From: Betaproteobacteria bacterium
Lineage (GTDB): Bacteria; Pseudomonadota; Gammaproteobacteria; Burkholderiales; SG8-39
Length of the DNA: 5,013 bases
NCBI GenBank assembly: GCA_947467405.1
Contig: CANIIN010000254.1
Span: forward strand, 1 to 5,013
Direction: 5' to 3'
The notes under the pieces are model-generated. The model was given only the letters and a program-made list of their open reading frames with translations, searched no databases and was not told where the DNA came from. Shown here in pieces: positions 1 to 5,013 of this stretch. How positions within the stretch are numbered: position 1 is the stretch's first letter; the number at the start of each line of letters is the position of its first letter. The translations under genes were made by a program, and so were the position numbers.

Positions 1-238
1 CGGCTGCTTCGTGCGGCGCGCCGGCGTTCAGGGGCGCGCCATCGAAATCGATGCTGCCGGCCGTGGGCCGATACAGCCCGGTCAGCACATTGAAAAAGGT
101 GGTCTTGCCAGCCCCATTGGGCCCGATCAGGCCGCGGATCTCGCCGCGCTCGATATCGAGCGAGATGTCGTTCAGCGCCTGCAGGCCGCCGAAGCGTTTC
201 CCGATCCCTCGCGCCTGGAGCAGCATGCTCATCGTCAT
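1..238 (-). CDS. livG: Branched-chain amino acid ABC transporter ATP-binding protein LivG (partial, C-terminus off the left edge)
   Basis: This is the N-terminal 79 residues of an ABC ATPase. LivG normally pairs with LivF on the cytoplasmic face of the LivHM permease and hydrolyses ATP to drive uptake. The visible part reads as a typical LivG start: a GIGKRFGGLQALNDIS strand region (residues 11-26), then the Walker A loop GPNGAGKTT at 39-47, then FNVLTGLYRPTAGSI. The Q-loop, signature motif and Walker B lie outside the window, so they cannot be checked. The ATG at 238-236 overlaps the livM TGA (237-235) as ATGA, which indicates translational coupling. A GGAG lies 11 nt upstream, which is rather far. 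In-frame ATGs at 232 and 226 are alternative starts, and I prefer 238 because of the overlap. LivG rather than LivF is called because it directly follows livM and has the 'RFGGLQAL' type N-terminus. Confidence 0.94.
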   Translation of the reverse strand, partial: MTMSMLLQARGIGKRFGGLQALNDISLDIERGEIRGLIGPNGAGKTTFFNVLTGLYRPTAGSIDFDGAPLNAGAPHEAA

Positions 239-1311
239 GGCGAGGTCAGCTCCCGCTTGCGGATCGACGACGGCCAGATGCCGGCCGGCCTGACCAGCAT
301 GACCACGATCAGCGCCAGCCCGAACACCAGCATGCGGATCGCCTCGGGATCGACGATGACCTTGCCGAATATCATCTGCTGCGCCGGCACCACGGTGAAG
401 CGAATGAATTCCGGCAGGCCGGTGAGCAGCACCGCGCCGAGGATCACGCCGGGAATGTTGCCCATGCCACCCAGCACCACCATGGACAGCACCATCACCG
501 ACTCCAAGAGGCCGAAGCTCTCTGGACTGATGAAGCCCTGAATGGAGGCGAACAGTCCGCCGGCCAGACCACCGAAGGAGGCACCCATGGCAAAGGCCAG
601 CAGCTTGATGTTGCGCGTGTTGATGCCCATGGCGCTGGCGGCGATCTCGTCTTCGCGGATGGCCTCCCAGGCACGGCCGATGCGCGAATCCTGCAGCCGC
701 AGGTTCAGCAGGATGATGAGGATGGTAAGTCCCATCAACGGGTAGTAGACCTTCATCGGCCCGCTGATCGACAGGCCGGCGATGATTTCATTCTTGCCGA
801 ATGAGAAGCTGCCGATCATCAGCGGATCGACCAGGTTGATACCCTGCGGCCCGTTGGTGATGTTCACCGGCGCGTTCAGATTGTTCATGAAGATGCGGAT
901 GATCTCGCCAAAGCCCAGCGTCACGATGGCCAGATAATCGCCGCGCAATTTCAGCGTGGGTGCGCCCAGCAGCACGCCGAACATCGCCGCCACCACAAAG
1001 CCAATGGGCAGGCTGATCCAGAACGGCAGGTGGATGCCGAAGTGCGGCGAGGACAGCAACGCGTACGAATACGCGCCCACCGCGTAAAACGCGATATATC
1101 CCAGATCGAGCAACCCGGCGAAGCCCACCACGATGTTCAGGCCAAGGGCCAGCATCACGTACAGCAGCGCGAGGTTGATCACGCGCACCCAGGTCTGGCC
1201 CACCGCCGCCAGCGCAAAGGGCATGGCCGCGAGGGCGATGAACAGAAGCGCCACGCCGACCCACTTCATGGCCGGCGAACGGTGCGGATGCACTATCTGG
1301 CTGCCGCTCAT
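235..1311 (-). CDS. livM: Branched-chain amino acid ABC transporter permease LivM
   Basis: A 358-residue polytopic inner-membrane protein, one of the two channel subunits of the Liv transporter. Family landmarks in order are: hydrophobic segments from about residue 17; LNIVVGFAGLLDLGYIAFYAVGAY (58-81); LKLRGDYLAIVTLGFGEIIRI (120-140); ITNGPQGI (151-158); the cytoplasmic coupling (EAA-type) loop EAIREDEIAASAMGIN (216-231), which contacts the ATPases; GGMGNIPGVILGA (281-293); and the C-terminal RPAGIWP (341-347). Length fits the family. The frame stays open upstream to 1743, but that extension lies inside livH and reads as low-quality shadow sequence. I chose the ATG at 1311 because it overlaps the livH stop as ATGA and has GGAG five bases upstream (1320-1317). 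An internal ATG at codon 15 (MKWVG) is a weaker alternative. It is coupled to livH upstream and livG downstream. Nothing is truncated or missing. Confidence 0.97.
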   Translation of the reverse strand: MSGSQIVHPHRSPAMKWVGVALLFIALAAMPFALAAVGQTWVRVINLALLYVMLALGLNIVVGFAGLLDLGYIAFYAVGAYSYALLSSPHFGIHLPFWISLPIGFVVAAMFGVLLGAPTLKLRGDYLAIVTLGFGEIIRIFMNNLNAPVNITNGPQGINLVDPLMIGSFSFGKNEIIAGLSISGPMKVYYPLMGLTILIILLNLRLQDSRIGRAWEAIREDEIAASAMGINTRNIKLLAFAMGASFGGLAGGLFASIQGFISPESFGLLESVMVLSMVVLGGMGNIPGVILGAVLLTGLPEFIRFTVVPAQQMIFGKVIVDPEAIRMLVFGLALIVVMLVRPAGIWPSSIRKRELTSP

Positions 1312-2237
1312 GAGCGCTCCGTATTGCTGTTGCCCAGCAACCCGGCAGGCCGCACGATGAGCACGCCGATCAGCACGAAGAAGGCGAACACGTCCTGGTA
1401 ATTGCTGCCCAGGATGCCGCCGGTGAGATCGCCGATGTAACCCGCGCCCAGCGCTTCGATGAGGCCGAGCAGCATGCCGCCCAGCATGGCGCCGCCGAGA
1501 TTGCCGATGCCGCCCAGCACCGCGGCGGTAAACGCCTTCAGGCCGAGCATGAAACCCATGTAGTAATGCGCGATGCCGTAGTACGACGACACCATGGTGC
1601 CGGCCACCGCGGCCAGCGCCGCGCCGATGACGAAAGCCGCGACGATGATGCGGTTGGAATCGATGCCCATCAGGCCCGCCACCTGCAGATTCTGCGAGGT
1701 GGCGCGCATGGCCAGCCCCAGCCGCGTGCGATGCACGATCCACATCAGCCCGGCCATGAGCAACCCGGCCAGCAGGACGATGAACACCTGCAGGTCGGTC
1801 AGCGCGGCGCCACCCACGTCATAGGTCGTCACGTTCAGCAGCGGCGGGAAGCTGAAGTAGCTGCGACCCCAGATCATCATGGCGATGTTCTGCAGCACGA
1901 TGGACACCCCGATGGCGGTGATCAGGGGCGCCAGGCGCGGCGCGCCGCGCAAGGGCCGGTACGCCACGCGCTCCATGACGAAGGCCAGCAGCATGCACAC
2001 CGGGATCGCCGCCGCCACGCCAAGCACGACGATCAACACCGGCGGCAGGCCGAGCCCCGCGCCCATCAGCAGCTTGATCACGGACAGCGACACCAGCGCG
2101 CCGACCATGACCAGTTCACCGTGAGCGAAATTGATCAGGCCGATGATGCCGTACACCATGGTGTAGCCGAGCGCGACCAGGGCATACACGCTGCCGAGCG
2201 TGATGCCGTTGATCAGTTGCTGGATGAAGGTGTCCAC
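1308..2237 (-). CDS. livH: Branched-chain amino acid ABC transporter permease LivH
   Basis: A 309-residue inner-membrane permease that forms the Liv transport channel with LivM. The N-terminus MDTFIQQLINGITLGSVYAL and the following LGYTMVYGIIGLINFAHGE (23-41) are hallmark LivH sequence. Further landmarks are ERVAYRPLRGAPRLAPLITAIG (89-110), the coupling loop around RATSQNLQVAGLMGID (178-193), GGIGNLGGAMLGG (242-254) and RPAGLLG near the C-terminus (296-302). Several long hydrophobic stretches lie between these. Length is normal for the family. The start codon is GTG (2237-2235), supported by the conserved MDTFIQQ start. No convincing Shine-Dalgarno sequence precedes it, since the bases just upstream are pyrimidine-rich. 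The stop overlaps the livM start (ATGA, 1311-1308). It lies 101 bp downstream of livK, with a stable hairpin in the gap, so its expression may be lower than that of livK. Confidence 0.97.
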   Translation of the reverse strand: MDTFIQQLINGITLGSVYALVALGYTMVYGIIGLINFAHGELVMVGALVSLSVIKLLMGAGLGLPPVLIVVLGVAAAIPVCMLLAFVMERVAYRPLRGAPRLAPLITAIGVSIVLQNIAMMIWGRSYFSFPPLLNVTTYDVGGAALTDLQVFIVLLAGLLMAGLMWIVHRTRLGLAMRATSQNLQVAGLMGIDSNRIIVAAFVIGAALAAVAGTMVSSYYGIAHYYMGFMLGLKAFTAAVLGGIGNLGGAMLGGMLLGLIEALGAGYIGDLTGGILGSNYQDVFAFFVLIGVLIVRPAGLLGNSNTERS

Positions 2238-2285
2238 GCTGAAGGAGCGGCGCTTACTGCAGGGTCAGGTCAGTGAGGTCAAATG

Positions 2286-2311
2286 GAAACGGCACCCGAA
2301 GGTGCCGTTTC
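2286..2311 (-). terminator. Intra-operon hairpin between livK and livH (attenuator or mRNA-stabilising element)
   Basis: On the minus strand, an 11-bp perfect inverted repeat (GAAACGGCACC / GGTGCCGTTTC) encloses a TTCG loop. In RNA this is the very stable C(UUCG)G tetraloop. It lies 28 nt after the livK stop and 48 nt before the livH start. The U-rich part is short (GUUUC CAUUU), so it is at best a leaky terminator. Inference: it either attenuates read-through into livHMG or protects the 3' end of livK mRNA. Both would give the excess of binding protein over permease that ABC importers usually need. The hairpin is directly seen, but its function is inferred. Confidence 0.75.
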
Positions 2312-2338
2312 ATCCTGCTCAAACCATGCAGCGTGCCA

Positions 2339-3604
2339 TCACTTCTTGGCCGCATCCTTGGCGGCGGGCGCCGCAGCCGGTGCTGCCGCAGGCGCGGCGG
2401 CCGGAGCGGCGGCGGGTGCAGCGCCGCCGATGGTGGCCACGGCTTCCCACTTGCCGCCAACGGCCTTGAACATGGTGATCGGGCCGTCCTTGATGTCACC
2501 CTTCTCGTCGAACTTGATGGGGCCGGTGATGCCCTTGTAGTCGGTCGACGGCAGCTTCTCGAGGATCTTGGCGGCGTCGGTCGAACCGGCGCGCTTCATG
2601 GCGTCGACGAACACGTTGAAGGCGTCGTAACCCTGCGGCGCGTACAGCACCACGTCCTGGTTGTACTTGGCCTTGTACTTGTCGTTGAAGCTCTTGCCGG
2701 CTTCCATCTTGTCGATGGGCAGGCCCGGGAACGACGCCAGCGTGCCTTCGACCGCATCGCCGCCGAGCTTGAACAGCTCGGAGGACTGGATGCCGTCGGC
2801 GCCGACGAACTGCGCCTTGATGCCCAGCGCCTTCATTTGCTGCAGCATCGGGCCGCCCTGCGTGTCGATGCCGCCGAAGAAGATGGCTTCCGGCTTCTTG
2901 CCCTTGATCTTGGTGAGAATGGCCTTGAAGTCGGTGGACTTGTCGGTGGTGAACTCGCGCGCCACGATGGTGGCGCCGGCTGCCTTGGCCGCCTTTTCCA
3001 CCACGTCGGCGACGCCCTGGCCGTAGGCGGTGCGGTCATCGATGATGGCGAGGTTCTTCACCTTCAGTTCCTTGGCGATGTACTCGCCGACCACCTTGCC
3101 CTGCTGGTTGTCGTTGGCCACCACGCGGAACGCCGTCTTGAAACCCTGGTCGGTGTACTTGGGGTTGGTCGCCGAGGGCGAGATCTGCGGGATGCCGGCA
3201 TCGCTGTACAGCTTGGAAGCCGGGATGGTGGTGCCGGAGTTGAAGTGACCGACCACGGCGTTCACCTTGGCATCGACCAGCTTCTGCGCCACGACCGGCG
3301 CCTGCTTCGGGTCGGCCTGGTCGTCTTCAGCCTGCACTTCGAAATTCAGCTGCTTGCCGTCCACCATGATCTTGGCGGCATTGGCGTCGGCAGCAGCCAG
3401 TTTCACGGCGTTTTCCATGTCCTTGCCGATGTGGGCCTGGGGACCGGTCAGCGGCGCAACGATGCCGATCTTGACCGTGACGCTCGGGGCGGCAGGCGCT
3501 GCGGCCGGTGCGGGCGGAGGAGTTTCCTTGCCGCAACCAGACAAGCCAAGCAGGGCCGCAGCGGTCAGTACTGCAAGAGTGGAAATACGCGCAATGGAAT
3601 GCAT
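2339..3604 (-). CDS. livK: Branched-chain amino acid ABC transporter substrate-binding lipoprotein (LivK family)
   Basis: A 421-residue periplasmic binding protein (Leu/Ile/Val-binding family, type I fold) that delivers ligand to LivHM. The N-terminus is a signal peptide ending in the lipobox LSGC (21-24), so lipid attachment at Cys24 is predicted. A Pro/Ala linker follows (29-40). The binding-protein core runs from about 42 (VTVKIGIVAPLTGPQAHIG) to about 394. It includes GHFNSGTT (119-126) and SPSATNP (142-148), the places of the ligand-contacting Ser and Thr of E. coli LivJ, and AYGQG (193-197). The residues aligned with LivJ Tyr202 and Glu226 appear to be Ile246 and Asp270, so ligand range may differ. 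The C-terminus is an added Ala/Pro tail of PAAA repeats (about 395-415) ending KDAAKK. This tail and the linker make the protein longer than E. coli LivK. Start ATG 3604 is fixed by GGAGGTG six bases upstream. The GTG at 3613 overlaps that site and is rejected. It is the first gene of livKHMG. Confidence 0.95.
   Translation of the reverse strand: MHSIARISTLAVLTAAALLGLSGCGKETPPPAPAAAPAAPSVTVKIGIVAPLTGPQAHIGKDMENAVKLAAADANAAKIMVDGKQLNFEVQAEDDQADPKQAPVVAQKLVDAKVNAVVGHFNSGTTIPASKLYSDAGIPQISPSATNPKYTDQGFKTAFRVVANDNQQGKVVGEYIAKELKVKNLAIIDDRTAYGQGVADVVEKAAKAAGATIVAREFTTDKSTDFKAILTKIKGKKPEAIFFGGIDTQGGPMLQQMKALGIKAQFVGADGIQSSELFKLGGDAVEGTLASFPGLPIDKMEAGKSFNDKYKAKYNQDVVLYAPQGYDAFNVFVDAMKRAGSTDAAKILEKLPSTDYKGITGPIKFDEKGDIKDGPITMFKAVGGKWEAVATIGGAAPAAAPAAAPAAAPAAAPAAKDAAKK
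2360..2422 (-). repeat. Ala/Pro (PAAA) repeat encoding the LivK C-terminal tail
   Basis: Residues 395-415 of LivK read as tandem PAAA units: five prolines, each four residues apart, with alanine between. The DNA is GC-rich and degenerate rather than an exact tandem repeat, because alanine codons vary between units. This suggests selection on the protein, or an old expansion, rather than a fresh slippage event. Such Ala/Pro stretches usually form extended, flexible segments. The N-terminal linker (residues 29-40) has similar composition. Confidence 0.8.
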
Positions 3605-3610
3605 TATTCT

Positions 3611-3617
3611 CACCTCC
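3611..3617 (-). promoter_or_regulatory. livK ribosome binding site
   Basis: The minus strand reads GGAGGTG followed by six bases (agaata) and then the ATG at 3604. This near-perfect Shine-Dalgarno sequence at ideal spacing decides the livK start. The in-frame GTG at 3613-3611 is part of this site and so cannot be the initiation codon. The strength of the site fits high-level synthesis of the binding protein. Confidence 0.9.
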
Positions 3618-3633
3618 GGGAAATGGACGAGTG

Positions 3634-3663
3634 ATTATGCGTACCAGCCCGTTTTATTGTCAA
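3634..3663 (-). promoter_or_regulatory. Sigma-70 promoter of the liv operon
   Basis: On the minus strand, a perfect -35 box TTGACA (3663-3658) is followed by an 18-nt spacer and a -10 box CATAAT (3639-3634), five of six matches to TATAAT. The expected start of transcription is near 3627, which leaves a leader of only about 23 nt containing the Shine-Dalgarno site. There is therefore no room for a riboswitch or leader-peptide attenuator in the transcript. Control, if any, would act on promoter DNA. I see no clear Lrp-type or other operator. Confidence 0.8.
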
Positions 3664-3720
3664 ACCGCGTTCCCGAGGGAGCAGAACGGCCGCAATACGC
3701 TGGAACCAGCCCTGAAATGC

Positions 3721-3747
3721 AAAAAACCGGCACTGGGCCGGCTTTTT
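3721..3747 (-). terminator. Intrinsic terminator after the cytochrome c gene
   Basis: On the minus strand the sequence is AAAAAG-CCGGC, loop CCAGT, GCCGG and then TTTTTT (3726-3721). The GC core has five pairs, a G-U pair extends it, and the A-tract can pair with the U-tract. It begins about 31 nt after the cytochrome stop codon. The plus strand reads GCCGG-C-TTTTT, so the structure could also act in the other direction. It separates the cytochrome transcript from the liv promoter some 60 nt further on. Confidence 0.87.
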
Positions 3748-3778
3748 GCCGTTTCGTCCTGAACCGAACGGACCGTGA

Positions 3779-4102
3779 TTACTTCTGCGACAGAACCCAC
3801 TTGGCCAGAATCGCGGCTTCCTTCTCGGAAACACCGGTATTCGGGGGCATCGGAATCTGGCCCCAGACGCCCGAACCGCCGGCGCGAATCTTCTTGGCCA
3901 GGTTGGCTTCAGCATTCTTGTCGGCCTTGTACTTGGCGGCAACATCCTTGTAGGCCGGGCCAACCAGTTTCTTGTCGATGGTGTGGCAGGCCAGACAGGC
4001 TTTTTCCTGCGCCAGTTTGGCGGCATCCTGGGCCATCGCGGCACCGGTCAGGGCCAGCGCGGCAAACGAAACGGCGGTTGAAACGAGCAGAGCTGCTTTC
4101 AT
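3779..4102 (-). CDS. Periplasmic class I cytochrome c, c551/c8 type
   Basis: A 107-residue precursor of a small soluble monohaem cytochrome c, an electron shuttle in the periplasm. Residues 1-24 form a Sec signal peptide ending AMA before QDAAK, giving an 83-residue mature protein. The haem site is CLACH (Cys36, Cys39, His40). The axial methionine is Met85 in IPMPPN. In mature numbering these are Cys12, Cys15, His16 and Met61, as in Pseudomonas c551. The segments VGPAYKDVAAKY and the C-terminal LAKWVLSQK also match c551 closely. Start ATG 4102 has GGGAG five bases upstream and begins the signal peptide. The frame extends upstream to 4189 without a signal-like sequence and was not used. In denitrifiers such proteins donate electrons to cytochrome cd1 nitrite reductase or a peroxidase. 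No nir gene is visible here, so the partner is unknown and I give no nirM symbol. It lies 164 bp downstream of the DUF255 gene on the same strand and ends at a terminator. Confidence 0.95.
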   Translation of the reverse strand: MKAALLVSTAVSFAALALTGAAMAQDAAKLAQEKACLACHTIDKKLVGPAYKDVAAKYKADKNAEANLAKKIRAGGSGVWGQIPMPPNTGVSEKEAAILAKWVLSQK

Positions 4103-4205
4103 GAAAACTCCCAAATAGCTTAGAAAAGTGTTGAAAAGGCGCGCCATGTTAACCGTTTTGCCGTTTTCGCTGCTACCACGGACTGGCATGGGCGAAGGAA
4201 AGTCT

Positions 4206-4223
4206 ATTTCAAATTCCTGAAAT
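4206..4223. repeat. Short inverted repeat upstream of the cytochrome c gene
   Basis: The repeat is ATTTCA, six bases, TGAAAT: perfect 6-bp arms in an AT-rich patch of a GC-rich region, about 105-120 bp before the cytochrome start. It could be an operator for a dimeric regulator. It does not fit the FNR/ANR pattern TTGAT-N4-ATCAA. I could not identify a convincing cytochrome promoter nearby. Only the repeat itself is certain. Confidence 0.35.
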
Positions 4224-4266
4224 TACCGCCTGACTGGCTGCCGATGAATGTCGCGGATTGCAGCGT

Positions 4267-5013
4267 TCAGCCAGGCGTGGACCGGGTTGCATCCAGCATT
4301 CCAAGCAACTCTTTCTGCGACCCGATCGGCGCAAGACAAGTAACGCCTTCGCATACCCAGGCGTTGACGCCTGCGCTGGCGGGTTTGTCCAGAATCGCCG
4401 GCAATCCGGGCGTCGCGTCAGGAATGGCGATCACCATGCTGGCGGGTCGGTAAGCCGCCGACAGCGTGCGCTGCCAGCCAGGCAATTCCGCTCCAGGGCC
4501 GCGCAAGATCACGGTTCGCGTCGGCACCAGATGTTCTTCCAGCGCCATCAGCATCGACGCAAAACCTGAAGGACGCTTGCCGAACTGCGGCTCGAACAAG
4601 GCCAGTACGCGCGCGGCCGCGGCCGCGTACCGTTCGTCGCCGGTCAGGAATGTCAGGCGCTGCAAGGCCAGCGCGGCGATGCCGTTGCCGGACGGTGTGG
4701 CGTTGTCGTGCCCGGGCTTGCCGCGATGGATCAGCTTCTCGTGATCGTGTCCGGTAAAGAAGAAGCCGCCGCCTTCCTTGTCCTCGAACTGCTCGAGCAA
4801 CACACCGGCCAGCGCTTCGGCAAACGCCAGCACGCGCGTGTCGAAACGCGCCTGCAGCAATTCGATGGCCGCCGCGAGCAGGAAGGCATAATCGTCGAGA
4901 TAGGCGTTGAGGTGTGCGCGACCGTCCTTGCAGGTGGCGAGCAGGCGACCGTCCTTCCACATCGTGCTCTCGACAAAACGCAGGGCGCGCAGCGCCGCGT
5001 CGATCCAGTCGGC
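4267..5013 (-). CDS. DUF255 / YyaL-family thioredoxin domain-containing protein (partial, N-terminus off the right edge)
   Basis: The last 248 residues of a protein in the YyaL / spermatogenesis-associated protein 20 family. The frame is open to the window edge and begins ADWIDAALRALRFVESTMWK, so the methionine at 4962 is internal and not a start. Full-length members have an N-terminal thioredoxin-like DUF255 domain followed by an alpha/alpha-barrel resembling N-acylglucosamine 2-epimerases and glycosidases. Only the barrel end is present. Family landmarks are HLNAYLDDYAFL (34-45), FEDKEGGGFFFTGHD (76-90), KPGHDNATPSGNG (99-111), FGKRPSGFASML (134-145) and the C-terminal WVCEGVTCLAPI (209-220) with its Cys pair. 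The biochemical role of the family is not established, and thiol or redox work has been suggested from the thioredoxin fold. The gene ends with TGA at 4269-4267, and no terminator is evident after it, so read-through into the cytochrome gene is possible. Confidence 0.9.
   Translation of the reverse strand, partial: ADWIDAALRALRFVESTMWKDGRLLATCKDGRAHLNAYLDDYAFLLAAAIELLQARFDTRVLAFAEALAGVLLEQFEDKEGGGFFFTGHDHEKLIHRGKPGHDNATPSGNGIAALALQRLTFLTGDERYAAAAARVLALFEPQFGKRPSGFASMLMALEEHLVPTRTVILRGPGAELPGWQRTLSAAYRPASMVIAIPDATPGLPAILDKPASAGVNAWVCEGVTCLAPIGSQKELLGMLDATRSTPG

Noticed and set aside
1312..1743. Upstream extension of the livM frame to 1743, giving a 502-residue protein
   Set aside because: The extension lies inside livH and has composition typical of a shadow frame. 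The ATG at 1311 has a ribosome binding site, an ATGA overlap and gives the normal family length.
1566..2276. A 236-residue plus-strand frame rich in His, Gln, Asp and Arg
   Set aside because: It is a shadow of livH. The repeated HQ/DD/RR composition is what the opposite strand of a membrane protein gene gives at high GC.
2273..3634. A 453-residue open frame on the plus strand
   Set aside because: It is antisense to livK with a His/Gly/Val/Leu-rich shadow composition. The minus-strand frame has a promoter, ribosome binding site, lipobox and clear family motifs.
3668..3682. Small dyad TCCC-N2-GGGA upstream of the liv -35 box
   Set aside because: Four-base arms are expected by chance in this sequence, and it does not match an operator I can name.
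4103..4189. Upstream in-frame start for the cytochrome c gene (4189)
   Set aside because: The added sequence is polar and unlike a signal peptide, while ATG 4102 has a good Shine-Dalgarno sequence and starts a clean Sec signal.
4605..4630. Near-palindromic GC block (gtacgcg...cgcgtac) with two overlapping GCGGCCGC sites
   Set aside because: It falls inside the DUF255 coding region and encodes an alanine run (YAAAAARV). It is explained by alanine codons at high GC and is not a perfect palindrome.
1..5013. A novel defence, mobile or biosynthetic system
   Set aside because: All substantial coding capacity is explained by known transporter, cytochrome and DUF255 families. No transposase, integrase, CRISPR repeat, tRNA or attachment-site duplication is visible.

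Overview
The window is a stretch of high-GC bacterial chromosome, and every recognisable gene lies on the minus strand. Gene content and protein signatures point to a Gram-negative proteobacterium, most likely a betaproteobacterium. The evidence is a LivK-HMG layout with proteobacterial-type permeases and a periplasmic cytochrome very close to Pseudomonas c551. This placement is inferred from remembered family patterns, not from a search.

In transcription order (right to left) the window holds three blocks. (1) 5013-4267: the C-terminal part of a DUF255 / YyaL-type thioredoxin-domain protein, whose N-terminus lies beyond the right edge. (2) 4102-3779: a small secreted class I cytochrome c of the c551 type, followed by a good intrinsic terminator at 3747-3721. 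(3) 3604 to the left edge: a branched-chain amino acid ABC transporter operon. It runs livK (substrate-binding lipoprotein), livH (permease), livM (permease) and livG (ATPase), with livG cut by the left edge. A livF gene probably follows outside the window.

The liv operon has a clearly visible control layout. A near-consensus sigma-70 promoter sits just upstream of livK (TTGACA, 18 nt, CATAAT), and a strong Shine-Dalgarno sequence sets the livK start at 3604. The 101-bp gap between livK and livH holds a perfect 11-bp hairpin with a UUCG loop, which may set a high livK to livHMG ratio. livH/livM and livM/livG are joined by ATGA stop-start overlaps. LivK captures the ligand in the periplasm, LivH and LivM form the membrane channel, and LivG (with LivF) powers transport by ATP hydrolysis.

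The region is ordinary housekeeping and transport sequence. I see no mobile element, CRISPR array, RNA gene or undescribed system. The most notable details are the Ala/Pro-rich C-terminal tail and lipobox of LivK, the UUCG hairpin inside the operon, and the pairing of a c551-like cytochrome with a DUF255 gene. No gap between genes exceeds 175 bp.
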